Shown: positions 32,963 through 43,394 of the stretch, piece after piece
Layout of the letters: each line of letters begins with the position of its first letter
Numbering within the stretch: the first letter of the stretch is position 1
The notes under the pieces: model-generated
What the model was told of the DNA's origin: nothing
What the model saw: the letters and a program-made list of their open reading frames with translations, nothing else
Database searches by the model: none
Assembly: GCF_001653565.1 (NCBI RefSeq)
Contig: NZ_LYPB01000093.1
Location: forward strand, 1 to 64,000
Direction of reading: 5' to 3'
Origin: Paenibacillus oryzisoli
Lineage (GTDB): Bacteria > Bacillota > Bacilli > Paenibacillales > NBRC-103111
Length of the DNA stretch: 64,000 nt
Made by a program: the position numbers and the translations under genes

Positions 32963-35806
32963 CTATCCGATCCTATGTATCTGAATATCCCAATCGGCGA
33001 ACTGATCTTGGACCGCCTCTATTTGAATTTCTAGCGGAACAGCTGCGTGCATCACGTGTTTTCCCGCTTCCTTCGACCACGATACATCGATGCGCCCATA
33101 AGCCGTCGGAACGCTCCCTTCTGCCCAGAGCAGTTCAGTTACTGGCGGGACGATTCGAATTTTCCGATAGCCATCTTCTACTTTCGCAATGCCTAAGAGC
33201 TGATTCCCAAGGACATAAGCCGGAGCAGCCGACCAGGCATGCGCATGACTCCTTGGGAATACTTGAAAGCTTTCCCACGTGGTTGTAGCCCCATAACGAA
33301 TCATTTGACCCCAATCCGTCTTGATCTGCGCCAGAGTGCGGTCCAGTTCACCGAAACGTTTCCACACTTCAAACAAATAGAACGAGAAGAAGGGCGTACC
33401 GATTTGAACCCATTCCTTCGGTGGATTCAGCAGTTGAGGTTCGATAATGGCCGCCTGCCGCTCTCCTATGCAATCCGCCAGATACAGTAACACATGCGTT
33501 TGGAGACTTGTCGTCGTCGAAGGCTTACCGTTACGGTGGATACCGTCCAGGTAGACCTGAGCCTCTTCGTTCCATAGATGCTCATCAATGGCTCGCTTCA
33601 GTTGCTCTGCACGCTGTAGCAGATCCTCCGCTTCGCCTTGTAATCCCAGCGATTCCGCCATCTCCGCTGCGATTCGGTGGCATTGCGCCAATTGCGCCTG
33701 CTGCGCAGTAACGACGCCAACAGAGGGAATATCGATTGGCGCCCAATCGAGCATATTCCAAGAGCTCGTATCAAACAGTCCATCCCCGTTGAGAAATCCC
33801 CTGTACGCTTCCAGTGTTAACCGGATTTCCGGATAGATGGCCTCGAAGAAGGAACGATCGTCGCTGTAGTCGACATACTCCTTACACGCGATAATCCAAC
33901 TGAAGGTCCACATCGGAATCGCCGCCTGCCAATCCGTAGGGAACAAGGCAAGCAGAAGCGGACTTTGACTCCGCGATCGCGGCACCATTTCCAAGCAATG
34001 CCTGACAAGCTCATAGGAGCCGAACAACTGATAGTTCACCAGTGCGCTCACTCGGCAGTCCCCTACCCAGAAGACCTGCTCATAGGTGGGACAATCGACG
34101 AACATATCCTCCATGCACATGTGCGACGTATGCCTGGATATTTCCCAAATGTCATTCAACAGGGGATCTGAGCAGCGGAATAACGCTTTATCCGTAGCCG
34201 GATAGCTAGATTGGTGCAGTTGAATTTGGTGGATCCGAATCTGCGTATCCGCTTGGCGCACCGCCACAATCACATACCGGAAGCCCATCCGGGTGAAGCT
34301 CTTGAACACCTGCCTACCTTCACGGCAAATATACCGGAATGCATTATTACAGCCCGATGTATAGGCATTGACGCCATTGACACGGTTTTCGAAGCCGTAG
34401 ACATCGATCACTGTCCCTTGAGGTGCATCAACTTCAAGTTCAATGGTGCCTACGTAAATTTTTCCGAAGTCCAATACGATTTCGAGATCCCCGCCTTCTA
34501 CGGTATGAGGAAGTTCAGTCGGAAGCAGGTGGTCATGGAGCATTCGCTCCAGACGGTTCGTAATGGGATAATGCTTGACCACTCGTTTACGCATCATCAA
34601 TGAATAGATCATTTGGTTAACGAGTACATGTCTCGGATGAACATCCTTCCACATCTCATGGTACGCCTCGAATGCTTCCAAGGTGGAGCAAGCTCCGATT
34701 TCCAGCAGCAGCGGATGCTCATGATTCAGACCCGTACTCTTCTCAACGCCGCCGTACACAGGCTGAAAGCCGTCCGCATATGACTCGATTGTTTCAAACG
34801 GCCCCATGGTTACGAAGGCGGCATCTTGCTCGACATCCTTAGGATGAGCGAACCGCAGTTCCCTATCGAAATCGAATTCCATATGGCAGAACAAATCATT
34901 ATGCACGCCGCAAATCTCCATCAAGAACAGGTGATCACCAGCAGCCAGCTGTATCGCGTCCTGATGAGCATACCAGCGGTCATCGATCTTGAATCGTCCC
35001 TGAACACCGTTCCACTTGGAATGTGCAAATGTTATTCGACCGTGTGTTTCTGCCTCAACCACCAGCCTAACGGCCAAAAACCCACTGAATATCTTAGCAT
35101 TGGCATCCCGTGAGTCTGGATACAGATTATCCCGCATTTGAACGGATATCACTTGGCGGATGGGTATAATTTCACTCAGTGCGAGGATCTGCTTCGGCCT
35201 AACCATCTGTCTTGATAACGGCTCAATAACTCGGGGATGCAGTTCTCCCCAAGGCGCGCCTCCGTAAGGAGCAACGACTTCACTCTGTACCCAGCTCCTA
35301 TCATTGTAGACAGGAAGGACCCATTGTTCGCTCAGCGCATTGGCATCGTATATTTCCATCCAACCCAAATTCACATTACGCTTAACGACATCGACTTCAT
35401 GTCCTTCATGCCTGCAACAAAGCCATGTTTCATCTGTGCCGATCACTTGGGTACCGTTGGAGCCGTACAAGGATAATTCAGCAATAAGTCCCGCTTCATT
35501 CTCAATGTATTGATAATTAGAATGCCCGTAGTGCCAGACTTGCGCGGCAATCACATTCGTTCCAGTCAGAAGTAAGTGAGTCATCTCAAACTCATCGTAA
35601 TACCAGTGATCCGCGGTCGAACGAATAGGTCCTTCTCCCAGCTCCGTTCCATTTACCCATAACCTAAACTTGGTGTCCGCAGAGATAGACAGTATCGCTT
35701 GATTGCATACCACTTCCTCATATGTAAACGTTTTCCGAAAAAGGATGTGCGCATTAATCGGTCTCCGTTCTCCCGACTTCCATATCCAATTCGCCTGTTC
35801 GAACAT
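32963..35806 (-). CDS. Alpha-L-rhamnosidase (GH78-like)
   Basis: A 947-residue glycosidase. N-terminal jelly-roll domains (ILFRKTFTYEEVV; WYYDEFEMTHLLLTG), then an (alpha/alpha)6 barrel with MEDMFVDCPTYEQVFWVGDC, the GH78 motif corresponding to DCPxRxExxxWxGD, and TSSWNMLDWAP further on. It removes rhamnose from rhamnogalacturonan side chains or glycosides; no signal peptide, so it acts inside the cell. Start 35806 (MFEQANWIWKSG) has GGGAGAG 6 nt upstream and lies 25 nt after the esterase stop; a longer frame to 35914 overlaps that gene by 83 nt and is less likely. Confidence 0.88.
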   Translation of the reverse strand: MFEQANWIWKSGERRPINAHILFRKTFTYEEVVCNQAILSISADTKFRLWVNGTELGEGPIRSTADHWYYDEFEMTHLLLTGTNVIAAQVWHYGHSNYQYIENEAGLIAELSLYGSNGTQVIGTDETWLCCRHEGHEVDVVKRNVNLGWMEIYDANALSEQWVLPVYNDRSWVQSEVVAPYGGAPWGELHPRVIEPLSRQMVRPKQILALSEIIPIRQVISVQMRDNLYPDSRDANAKIFSGFLAVRLVVEAETHGRITFAHSKWNGVQGRFKIDDRWYAHQDAIQLAAGDHLFLMEICGVHNDLFCHMEFDFDRELRFAHPKDVEQDAAFVTMGPFETIESYADGFQPVYGGVEKSTGLNHEHPLLLEIGACSTLEAFEAYHEMWKDVHPRHVLVNQMIYSLMMRKRVVKHYPITNRLERMLHDHLLPTELPHTVEGGDLEIVLDFGKIYVGTIELEVDAPQGTVIDVYGFENRVNGVNAYTSGCNNAFRYICREGRQVFKSFTRMGFRYVIVAVRQADTQIRIHQIQLHQSSYPATDKALFRCSDPLLNDIWEISRHTSHMCMEDMFVDCPTYEQVFWVGDCRVSALVNYQLFGSYELVRHCLEMVPRSRSQSPLLLALFPTDWQAAIPMWTFSWIIACKEYVDYSDDRSFFEAIYPEIRLTLEAYRGFLNGDGLFDTSSWNMLDWAPIDIPSVGVVTAQQAQLAQCHRIAAEMAESLGLQGEAEDLLQRAEQLKRAIDEHLWNEEAQVYLDGIHRNGKPSTTTSLQTHVLLYLADCIGERQAAIIEPQLLNPPKEWVQIGTPFFSFYLFEVWKRFGELDRTLAQIKTDWGQMIRYGATTTWESFQVFPRSHAHAWSAAPAYVLGNQLLGIAKVEDGYRKIRIVPPVTELLWAEGSVPTAYGRIDVSWSKEAGKHVMHAAVPLEIQIEAVQDQFADWDIQIHRIG

Positions 35807-35831
35807 GCGGCTCTCCCACTTTCTGTTGAAG

Positions 35832-36545
35832 TTATTCGTGTCCTTCAAATATCCGAGCTTCGATCCGTTCAGCCATCTGGGCATGTAGTTCGCGATCGGG
35901 GTGATTGATGCCATTGGCTAATCTAGCATGAGGTGCTTGCCCTTCCAGCAACCTTGCCTCGAATAGCGCATATATGTCCACATAAGCTAGCTTTTCTTGC
36001 TGCAAATATGCCCTCAAAGCATGGGTATACAGCTGTAAATACCCCTTCTCTGATGTATCTGAGAAACGAGGTAAGACAACTCGATCATTCGCATGAATGG
36101 TATCGTTGTCGTGCATCATCATCATGTTTGGCGTAAGCACTAGGAGATCTGCTTCTGTATCTCGCTTCACAGTTCGCACGAATGCATCCATTTTCTCCAA
36201 ATATGGCTCAAGCCCCGCCTCCCCCGCATGACAATCATTCACGCCGAAGCCAATCGTAACGAGATCCGGTTGATACGCAATCACATCCGGCTGCCACCTC
36301 GGCTCCGACTTAACAGCCGTATCTCCCGATACGCCAGCATTGATGACATTTAGAATTGTCGTCGGATACCTTTGCACAATTCGCTTCTTAAGCAGATTGT
36401 GGTAGACTTGCTCGTGCTCGATAGCAGCGTATTCCATGCATCCTTGGGTCACGCTATCACCGAAAGCCACGTAAGTGACGGGGCGAGCTCGGACATCGTC
36501 TGCTTTCTCCTTCAAGCGCTTATGGAATCTGGCAAAAGCACTCAT
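35832..36545 (-). CDS. SGNH/GDSL hydrolase (rhamnogalacturonan acetylesterase-like)
   Basis: A 237-residue hydrolase with the SGNH blocks: FGDSVTQGCME (nucleophile Ser), the NAGVSGDTA glycine block, GFGVNDCHAG (Asn) and GINHPDRELH with the catalytic Asp/His pair. No signal peptide. In this gene set it likely removes acetyl groups from rhamnogalacturonan oligomers. It overlaps the aldo/keto reductase stop by 4 nt (ATGA) and is followed by the rhamnosidase, so the three are coupled. Confidence 0.88.
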   Translation of the reverse strand: MSAFARFHKRLKEKADDVRARPVTYVAFGDSVTQGCMEYAAIEHEQVYHNLLKKRIVQRYPTTILNVINAGVSGDTAVKSEPRWQPDVIAYQPDLVTIGFGVNDCHAGEAGLEPYLEKMDAFVRTVKRDTEADLLVLTPNMMMMHDNDTIHANDRVVLPRFSDTSEKGYLQLYTHALRAYLQQEKLAYVDIYALFEARLLEGQAPHARLANGINHPDRELHAQMAERIEARIFEGHE

Positions 36546-37552
36546 AACGGATCCACCACCGTATCTGGATTATGATAATTGCGTGGCCAATTGAACGGTT
36601 TCAATTGCTCCAATAGCTCCTTCGGCAAGACATTGCCGTCAGAAACCTTGAGATTAAGTTCCACTTCCTGAACACTGCGCATTCCCGGAATGACACAGCT
36701 TACAGCTTCATCTGACAGACAGAAACGAAGCGCAACTTCAGCAAGCGTCATCGTCGCATCGTACTCACGAATCATTCGTTTAATCGCATCCACCTTCTCC
36801 AGTGTCCGCAAGAAACGCTCCCCCTTGAAATACGTCAGCCTTACATCGCCTGGCGCGAAGGTAGCGTAGGTTTCTGGTACCCAGTTGCCGATGAGCGAAC
36901 CTTCATCAAAGGGAACTCTAGCAAGAACAGCCACGCCATTCTTCTTACAGGCAGGTAACAGTGCCTCCGCAGGTCTCTGCTCAAAAATATTATAAACAAC
37001 CTGCTGGGCCTGAATCAGCCCCGCCTCAGCAAGTGCAATACCGTCCTGCGGACGATAATCACGAATGGATACGCCGAATTCACGGATTTTGCCTTCCTTC
37101 TGAAGCTCCGTCAACGCCTCATGCCATTCGCGATCTTCCATTCCCTGAGGGAACCAGCCATGCAGCTGATACAGATCAATGGTATCCACACCTAGCCTAG
37201 TTAAGCTGTCTTCACACTGTTTGCGGATGTGCGCTTTGGGATAACGCCCTGTCATCGTAGGATCTATCTCATTGGGATGCGGCCACTGAACGGGCTGCAC
37301 CTTGGAAGCTATATAGATATGATTGTGATGCCATTGCTTGAGTGCCATGCCGATGACTTCCTCGGAGTGACCTTTCCCATACATTTGAGCTGTATCTACG
37401 AGATTAATTCCCCGATCCCATGCTGCAAGCAAGGTTTTAACTGAATCACGGTCATCTACTTGCCCGAAGGCTCCACCACCGCCGATCTGCCAACCCCCGA
37501 AACCGATCTCCGAGATATCCCACTGGGTATTGCCAAATTTCCGATACTTCAT
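36542..37552 (-). CDS. Aldo/keto reductase
   Basis: A 336-residue NADPH-dependent oxidoreductase with the TIM-barrel AKR opening RKFGNTQWDISEIGFGGWQI, catalytic Asp/Tyr in VDTAQMYGKGHSEEVIG, and the helix KCEDSLTRLG-like LGVDTIDLYQLH. Such enzymes reduce sugar aldehydes or ketones, here perhaps a rhamnose or galacturonate product. ATG 37552 (MKYRKFG) has AGGAGG 9 nt upstream. It heads the AKR-esterase-rhamnosidase operon and is divergent from the BNR-repeat gene. Confidence 0.92.
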   Translation of the reverse strand: MKYRKFGNTQWDISEIGFGGWQIGGGGAFGQVDDRDSVKTLLAAWDRGINLVDTAQMYGKGHSEEVIGMALKQWHHNHIYIASKVQPVQWPHPNEIDPTMTGRYPKAHIRKQCEDSLTRLGVDTIDLYQLHGWFPQGMEDREWHEALTELQKEGKIREFGVSIRDYRPQDGIALAEAGLIQAQQVVYNIFEQRPAEALLPACKKNGVAVLARVPFDEGSLIGNWVPETYATFAPGDVRLTYFKGERFLRTLEKVDAIKRMIREYDATMTLAEVALRFCLSDEAVSCVIPGMRSVQEVELNLKVSDGNVLPKELLEQLKPFNWPRNYHNPDTVVDPL

Positions 37553-37755
37553 AAGAAGCATCCTCCTCTCTCGAATCACCTTTCAGTATAAGGGGGTTAC
37601 GAAGAGGCTTTCTTGGTCGATCTGCCAGAAAAAACACGCCAAATTCGCGCTTCACAGCTCCTAAAGGATGCGGTAAAATGTAGGAAATTCTGGACATTTC
37701 CACATATCCGCGTCCGAGTGCATACAGAGACGAAACGTATAAGAAGGAGAAATGA

Positions 37756-38988
37756 ATGGCTATGCGAGGAGAAAATCATTCGAGTTTTACCGAAGATGGG
37801 GCGTGGTGTTTCTTCGCTGACCCACGGGCCGTCCGCTTTGTCGGTGAGCAGGATCGTACGTATGTCGGTTGGTTAACGCGGCAGGGTCATGTCATGATCG
37901 GTACCTACGATCATCGTGACGGGTCCGTCCATTCCATCCTGATCAAGCCAAGTCTACAGCAGGATGACCATGCGAATCCCTCGCTGTATATCCCTGCCAA
38001 TGGGCGTGCCATTATCTATTACTCTGCTCATAATGGGAAGACGATGTATTACCGTCAAATGGAAACGGCAGAGGATATCACATCCTTTGGCACTGAGCAA
38101 GAACTGCCAGAGAATACAAGCGGTATGCATGGCTATACCTATCCCAATCCGATATATCTTCGTCAGGAACAGCAGCAGTATTTGTTCTGGCGTGGCGGTA
38201 ATTTCAAACCTAATTTCAGTTCCTTACCTGATACAGAGGGGATATGGTCGGAACCCCAAACCTTAATCATGGGAGAAGGCGCCCGTCCCTACGTCAAATA
38301 CGCCAGCAATGGGGAGGATGCCATCTGGTTTGCTTTTACGGACGGACACCCCAATATAGAACCGCACAACAGTATCTACTGCGCTTGCATCCAAGGTGGC
38401 TCTCTCCAGCATGCGGATGGTTCAACCATTAAACCACTAGCCAACTTGCCTATGCTTCCTCGTGAAGCCGATGTGGTGTTCGATGGAACCCAGCACGATG
38501 CGAAGGCTTGGATCTGGGATATTGCGGTAGACGCTGACGGTCGTTCGGTCATTGTGTATGTCGTCTTTCACGCCAATACGGACCACCGCTATTGGTATAG
38601 CTATTGGAACGGCGACGCATGGACGAATCATGAAATAACAGCCGGCGGCTCCTGGTTCCCACAAACCGAGCAAGGCGCTGTAGAGCGGGAGCCTTTCTAC
38701 TCCGGCGGTATTATCCTCGACCATGCCAACCCGACCCATGTGTATCTGTCTCGCTCGGTCAATGGGATATTCGAAATCGAGCATTGGGTTACGGCCGATC
38801 ATGGATCAACGTGGGTGTCCACTGCCGTCACCAGCGGCTCTTCGTGCAATAACGTGAGACCCGTCCTCGCTCGGAGCAACGCCCAAGATGAAGCTCTTCT
38901 TCTGTGGATGCAGGGGGATTACGTGCATTTTACGAACTATGCGACGGCTTTGAAGATGAAATTGATTAAACGGACACAATCAAAATAA
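37756..38988 (+). CDS. BNR-4 repeat protein (putative carbohydrate-active beta-propeller)
   Basis: A 410-residue protein with Asp-box-like repeats of a beta-propeller: VGWLTRQGHVMIGTYDHRDG, YSYWNGDAWTNHEITAGG and WVTADHGSTWVSTAV. Members of this family are found beside rhamnosidases, pectinases and unsaturated glucuronyl hydrolases; a sialidase-like or rhamnogalacturonan-related role is possible. No signal peptide. AAGGAG precedes the ATG by about 7 nt. It is transcribed away from the AKR operon and ends 90 nt before a dispersed repeat that includes a strong hairpin terminator. Confidence 0.8.
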   Translation: MAMRGENHSSFTEDGAWCFFADPRAVRFVGEQDRTYVGWLTRQGHVMIGTYDHRDGSVHSILIKPSLQQDDHANPSLYIPANGRAIIYYSAHNGKTMYYRQMETAEDITSFGTEQELPENTSGMHGYTYPNPIYLRQEQQQYLFWRGGNFKPNFSSLPDTEGIWSEPQTLIMGEGARPYVKYASNGEDAIWFAFTDGHPNIEPHNSIYCACIQGGSLQHADGSTIKPLANLPMLPREADVVFDGTQHDAKAWIWDIAVDADGRSVIVYVVFHANTDHRYWYSYWNGDAWTNHEITAGGSWFPQTEQGAVEREPFYSGGIILDHANPTHVYLSRSVNGIFEIEHWVTADHGSTWVSTAVTSGSSCNNVRPVLARSNAQDEALLLWMQGDYVHFTNYATALKMKLIKRTQSK

Positions 38989-39078
38989 ACGGCTACGCCG
39001 TCCTTTGAAGGACAGGAGCGTTTATCTAGAAATTCAGCATAATTAGTAAGTAAAACTTATAAATTCTGATATTTGAAC

Positions 39079-39385
39079 AAAAAGAGGCTGTCTCAATAGT
39101 CATGTAGACTGATTGAAACGCCTCTTTTTCGTATTGACTCATAAATAATAAAACGACTTCCCATAGTTTAATTGTATTTTCTCCATCTATTTGAAGCGGA
39201 TGGAGCGAATTCGGAAGATTAACTGTATTTCCTGAAGTTAAATTCTTCTAATTGTATCAACTTATCAAATTTCATAGAATTTACCTGTATCTTTTCCATC
39301 TACTCACGAAAATACCTCAAATTCGAGCACATTAGCTGTAGTTTTTACATCTAAATGTGATAAGGCAGTGGGACATCCCCTTATT
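39079..39385. repeat. Dispersed intergenic repeat, copy 1, with terminator hairpin
   Basis: The element opens with a long imperfect stem-loop (39079-39129: AAAAAGAGGC ... GCCTCTTTTT with inner GTCTCAATAGTC / GACTGATTGAAAC) that would terminate the rightward BNR gene. It continues with five degenerate units around CTGTATTTTTTCCATCTA, their CTGTA/TTGTA cores at about 39174, 39225, 39254, 39287 and 39338 (spacing 51, 29, 33, 51). A close copy lies at 49402-49655. It has no open frame and no transposase. Confidence 0.85.
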
Positions 39386-39402
39386 CATGCGCTAATAAGG
39401 AC

Positions 39403-40272
39403 TCATTTCACCTCAACGACGAAAGGCACTGTAAACACTTCTCCGTTATGCTGGAACTGTCCCCACAGCTTGTAGATGCCCGCTTCTGGAAATGAAGTAG
39501 CGAACTTCGCGACAGGACCCGTCGCCTTCTCCTCAAGGGGATGGACATGAATGTACTTCTCGGCATCAGCCGACAGAATCACAACATGACCTACAGCGCC
39601 TAAGTAGGGCTGCAGATTCGTGATCTCCTTGTTCGTCACAGCATCTCGAATTGTAAAGCTGAGCGTTACCTCTTCCTTGGCCTTCGTACTGCTCAAGGAA
39701 AGTTCGACGGCTTTACCGCTAACCTCTTGATGCAGCTTGGCATCGGCTTGGAGCACGGTATGTTCGGCCTCTTTACCAGAGACTTTCACCCATTGACTAA
39801 GCGTAGTGCTCGTTCCGCCACTAGGAATGAAGTCGGCGATGAGCTTATAGTCACCGCCACCGTCGAAACTCGTACTAATCGTAAACTTACCATCCCCTTG
39901 GTAAGCAGGATGGACATGTTGAAAAGACGAGAGACTGTGATTCACTATAATCAAGTGCAGCAATTTCTCATGATTCACTTGAAAATCAGAGACGGGTTTT
40001 CCGGTATCATCCGTAATTTGGATCGTTAATTCCGACGTCTCCTTCGCTTTCAGACTCACCGAGCCGAAGGTGAATGATGCTTTCAGATTCGTGGATGCCT
40101 TCGGCATTTCGCCCCCATGTCCGCTATGTTCATCGGCACTTGCTGGGCTGGAGGCTGCCTCGTGACTGCCATGCTGACTCTTGCTCGATGAGGCCTCCCT
40201 CACACTGCCGCATGCGCTCAGAAACAGTACGGCGAGCATGGCTGTGATCAGCCCTATTTTCTGAATATACAC
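39403..40272 (-). CDS. Secreted copper-associated lipoprotein (YtkA-like repeats)
   Basis: A 289-residue protein. The signal ends in the lipobox LFLSACGSVREA; a His/Ser-rich segment (QHGSHEAAS; DEHSGHGGEM) could bind copper; two Ig-like domains of the YtkA/FixH type follow, each with VHP motifs (FQHVHPAYQG; YIHVHPLEE) and HLIIVNHSL / HVVILSADA. It probably handles copper outside the membrane for the CopA pump. The GTG start is 12 nt after AGGAGAG. It lies 19 nt downstream of copA and closes the copZ-copA operon. Confidence 0.8.
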   Translation of the reverse strand: MYIQKIGLITAMLAVLFLSACGSVREASSSKSQHGSHEAASSPASADEHSGHGGEMPKASTNLKASFTFGSVSLKAKETSELTIQITDDTGKPVSDFQVNHEKLLHLIIVNHSLSSFQHVHPAYQGDGKFTISTSFDGGGDYKLIADFIPSGGTSTTLSQWVKVSGKEAEHTVLQADAKLHQEVSGKAVELSLSSTKAKEEVTLSFTIRDAVTNKEITNLQPYLGAVGHVVILSADAEKYIHVHPLEEKATGPVAKFATSFPEAGIYKLWGQFQHNGEVFTVPFVVEVK

Positions 40273-40291
40273 ACGCTATTCTCTCCTATAT

Positions 40292-42742
40292 CTAGGTCAA
40301 TTCGTTACGAATCTTGGCACGTTGAAGACGAAGTGCATTAAGAACAACGGAAACCGAGCTTAATGCCATGGCTAAGCCAGCAACCCAAGGCGCCAATAAG
40401 CCAAGCGCAGCAATAGGTATCCCTAACGTATTGTAACCGAGTGCCCAGACCAAATTTTGTTTGATATTGCGCATCGTTAAGCGGCTCATATAGATCGCAT
40501 CCGGTATGCTGGATAACTCCCCGCGCATCAGCGTCACGTCAGCAGCTTCCATCGCTACATCCGTGCCCGTTCCGATTGCCATCCCAATGTCAGCCGTCGC
40601 GAGCGCCGGTGCATCGTTAATACCATCTCCAACCATCGCTACTTTCTTTCCTTGCGCTTGAAGTTTTTTCACTTCTTCCGCTTTGCCTTCGGGTAGAACC
40701 TCCGCGAAAACATGCTCTATACCCACTTGTGCTGCGATCGCTTTGGCCGTCCGTTCGTTATCGCCGGTAATCATGATGACCTCAATGCCCATAGCTTTCA
40801 ATCGGCTAACCGCGGCATGCGACGTTTCTTTGACGGTATCCGCAACAGCTACTATACCCCCGTACCCTTTATTAATGGCAACAAGCATAGCTGTTTTACC
40901 TGACTCCTCTAGCTTCGACATCGTGTCGCCATCAGTAGCTTTGACATCTACACCGAATTGCTCCATGAGTCGTCGTGTTCCGATGAGCAGCTCTTTTCCT
41001 TCCACAAGGGCTTTAATACCATACCCAGGGATGGCTTCGAAAGATTCTGTCGCTGGGAGTTCAATGCCCTTCTCTCTAACGCCTGCTGCTATCGCTTCTG
41101 CGAGGGGATGCTCCGAGTTTCTCTCTGCGGCGCCTACAAGACGTAGGAATTCCGCTTCGTCACCCTCAGCGTACACATCGGTAAGCGCTGGCTTTCCTTG
41201 GGTGACTGTTCCTGTTTTATCCAAAATGATTACATCGATGAGATGCGTCTTCTCCAGATGCTCGCCGCCTTTGAACAAAATGCCCAGTTCGGCCGAGCGC
41301 CCTGATCCCGCCATAATCGAAGTCGGTGTCGCTAAGCCTAGCGCACAAGGACAGGCGATGACTAAGATCGCTATGGCTTTCTCTAACGCCCCTGCAAAAT
41401 CGCCCGGTGTCACCAAGAAATACCAGACTAGGAAAGCGATGACGGAGATCCCCACTACAATAGGGACGAAAATCCCCGAAATGACATCGGCCACCCGCTG
41501 AATCGGTGCTTTGGAGCCTTGAGCCTCCTCGACGACTTTTATAATTTGTGCCAGCGCTGTTTCTTTGCCGACCTTCGTTGCTTGGATGCGGAGCATGCCA
41601 TTCTTATTGATCGTTGCCCCAATGACAGCATCACCGGGCTTCTTGCCAACCGGCAGACTTTCTCCTGTGAGCATCGATTCATCCACCGAGGAAGAGCCTT
41701 CAAGCACTTCGCCGTCTACCGGTATTTTATCTCCCGGACGAACGAGCACGATATCCCCGGTCATAACTTCGTCGATTGGTATATGAATCTCTTGACCTTC
41801 ACGAACGACCATCGCTGTCTTCGCCTGCAGCCCCATCAAAGACTTAATCGCTTCCGATGTCCGTCCCTTGGCTAGCGCTTCAAACAATTTCCCCATGATG
41901 ACTAACGTAATCAACACAGCACTCGTTTCATAATACAGAGAAGGTCCGTGATGTATGCCGGCGCCACCGATAACCCAGTCGATCGTCAAATACAGACTAT
42001 AGAAGTAAGCGGCTGACGTTCCTAGTGCAACCAGTACATCCATGTTGGCAGAGCCATTCCTCACCGCTTTATAAGCACCTTCATAGAATTGTCTTCCGAT
42101 ATAGAATTGAACCGGCGTTGCCATGAGCAATTGAAACCATGGGTTCATGAACAATTCGGGTATCCAAATCCAAGTAGTGAACGAGAAGTGGCTAACCATC
42201 GACCACAGCAATGGCAGTGATAAGAGCGCAGATAGCAGCAGCTTCCGCTTCTGCTTACTAATCTCTTGCTGCCTATATTCAGCCGGGTCGCTCTGCTCTT
42301 GCTTAGGGACAGCTTTGTAGCCGATCTTCTCCACGCGCTTCTGCATATCCGATACCGTAAGTTCGGACGGATTGTACACGACATGGGCCGTTTCCATCGC
42401 CAAATTAACCGTAGCCGCGCTCACGCCAGGCAACTTATTTAAAGTCTTCTCAATCCGCTGCGCGCAGGCCGCACAAGTCATGCCTTCAAGCTGGAAATCA
42501 ACGGCTTCCTTCACGGTATCGTAACCTAACTTCTGAATGCTTTGTTCCATCTTGGCCGCATCGATGCGACTAGGGTCATAAGTTACCGTTGCTCGCTCCA
42601 TCGCGAAGTTGACATTAGCTTCCGTGACCCCGTCCAGTCTGTTCAAACCTTTTTCAATTCGATTCGCACAAGCGGCGCATGTCATGCCTGTGATCTGCAG
42701 GGATGTTTGCTTTGTATTTGTTGCAGCATCCGCCGTTTCCAT
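40292..42742 (-). CDS. copA: Copper-exporting P1B-type ATPase CopA
   Basis: An 816-residue pump. Two heavy-metal domains at the N-terminus carry [15 protein letters not shown] and [15 protein letters not shown]; helix 6 has the Cu(I) motif [10 protein letters not shown]; the phosphorylation site is [13 protein letters not shown] and [10 protein letters not shown] are present. It exports cytoplasmic Cu(I). The gene follows copZ by 14 nt and precedes the lipoprotein gene; the unit is controlled by CsoR at the copZ promoter. Confidence 0.97.
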   Translation of the reverse strand: METADAATNTKQTSLQITGMTCAACANRIEKGLNRLDGVTEANVNFAMERATVTYDPSRIDAAKMEQSIQKLGYDTVKEAVDFQLEGMTCAACAQRIEKTLNKLPGVSAATVNLAMETAHVVYNPSELTVSDMQKRVEKIGYKAVPKQEQSDPAEYRQQEISKQKRKLLLSALLSLPLLWSMVSHFSFTTWIWIPELFMNPWFQLLMATPVQFYIGRQFYEGAYKAVRNGSANMDVLVALGTSAAYFYSLYLTIDWVIGGAGIHHGPSLYYETSAVLITLVIMGKLFEALAKGRTSEAIKSLMGLQAKTAMVVREGQEIHIPIDEVMTGDIVLVRPGDKIPVDGEVLEGSSSVDESMLTGESLPVGKKPGDAVIGATINKNGMLRIQATKVGKETALAQIIKVVEEAQGSKAPIQRVADVISGIFVPIVVGISVIAFLVWYFLVTPGDFAGALEKAIAILVIACPCALGLATPTSIMAGSGRSAELGILFKGGEHLEKTHLIDVIILDKTGTVTQGKPALTDVYAEGDEAEFLRLVGAAERNSEHPLAEAIAAGVREKGIELPATESFEAIPGYGIKALVEGKELLIGTRRLMEQFGVDVKATDGDTMSKLEESGKTAMLVAINKGYGGIVAVADTVKETSHAAVSRLKAMGIEVIMITGDNERTAKAIAAQVGIEHVFAEVLPEGKAEEVKKLQAQGKKVAMVGDGINDAPALATADIGMAIGTGTDVAMEAADVTLMRGELSSIPDAIYMSRLTMRNIKQNLVWALGYNTLGIPIAALGLLAPWVAGLAMALSSVSVVLNALRLQRAKIRNELT

Positions 42743-42756
42743 GATCTACACCCCGT

Positions 42757-42957
42757 TTAGTTGACGTCGTATCCTTGCTCTTCAATCGCTTCTTTAATCG
42801 CAGCTTGCGTCAGCTTATTTTCATCAAATTCCACATTCACCGTTCCGCTCGCTAAGTCCACTTTCCCTGAAGCACCTATTGTTTTCAAAGCTCCCTCAAC
42901 AGAATTCACACAGTGGTTACAGGACATGCCTGCTACTTTCAACGTTACATTTTGCAT
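42757..42957 (-). CDS. copZ: Copper chaperone CopZ
   Basis: A 66-residue ferredoxin-fold metallochaperone with the GMSCNHCVNSVEGAL metal site (CxxC). It binds Cu(I) and hands it to the N-terminal domains of CopA, encoded 14 nt downstream. It is the first gene of the operon with a roughly 210-nt leader from the predicted CsoR-controlled start near 43169. Confidence 0.96.
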   Translation of the reverse strand: MQNVTLKVAGMSCNHCVNSVEGALKTIGASGKVDLASGTVNVEFDENKLTQAAIKEAIEEQGYDVN

Positions 42958-43063
42958 GGTTCATTCTCCTTTATATGTTAGATTTACTTCATCTTTGCGA
43001 GAAAACCTATATCGAGGCCATTCAATGATGAGCGACCGCGTTTATATGTAGGTTTTATCGCCA

Positions 43064-43107
43064 ATAAGAAAGCTGTCTTCGGGAGCCGAAAACTTATACT
43101 TTCTTAT
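43064..43107 (-). promoter_or_regulatory. Stem-loop in the copZ leader
   Basis: Perfect 9-bp arms ATAAGAAAG / CTTTCTTAT enclose an inner TTCGG / CCGAA hairpin, about halfway between the copZ promoter and its start codon. No known riboswitch consensus is matched. It might affect mRNA stability or translation. Confidence 0.45.
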
Positions 43108-43175
43108 GTGGTAAAAGGTTACCGACTACTTCAGTAGTGCTAACTGGAATTGTTCAACAACCTGATCTTAATTTT

Positions 43176-43204
43176 AGTATACCCCCCTACCCTATATTAG
43201 TCAA
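43176..43204 (-). promoter_or_regulatory. copZA promoter with CsoR operator in the spacer
   Basis: Read leftward, TTGACT (43204-43199) and TATACT (43181-43176) are 17 nt apart, and the spacer is ATAGGGTAGGGGGG preceded by AAT, the G/C-rich type of sequence bound by CsoR in other Bacillota. The same sequence with one change occurs in the csoR promoter, supporting a shared operator. Confidence 0.82.
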
Positions 43205-43394
43205 GATGCAAACTAATTTTCTGGGGTTTCTTCCTAGCCGTATGATTTATGGCCCAACTCGCTGTTAATTCGGACTTAAGAGGATGAATTCCTACCCTTG
43301 CGCATATCTTATCCATAAAGTACCTTCGGAAATCTTACCTAACTCGTTTAATACGCATTAGATCCGTGTAATTAAACACAGGAGGTGTTGTACG

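Noticed and set aside
35723-35736. TGTAAACGTTTTCC, a good cre match
   Set aside because: Lies inside the rhamnosidase coding region about 70 nt past its start; could be a roadblock site but chance is as likely.
40683-41501. 272-codon open frame on the plus strand
   Set aside because: It is antisense to copA, has a low-complexity Ser/Pro composition, and no ribosome site; an antisense shadow.
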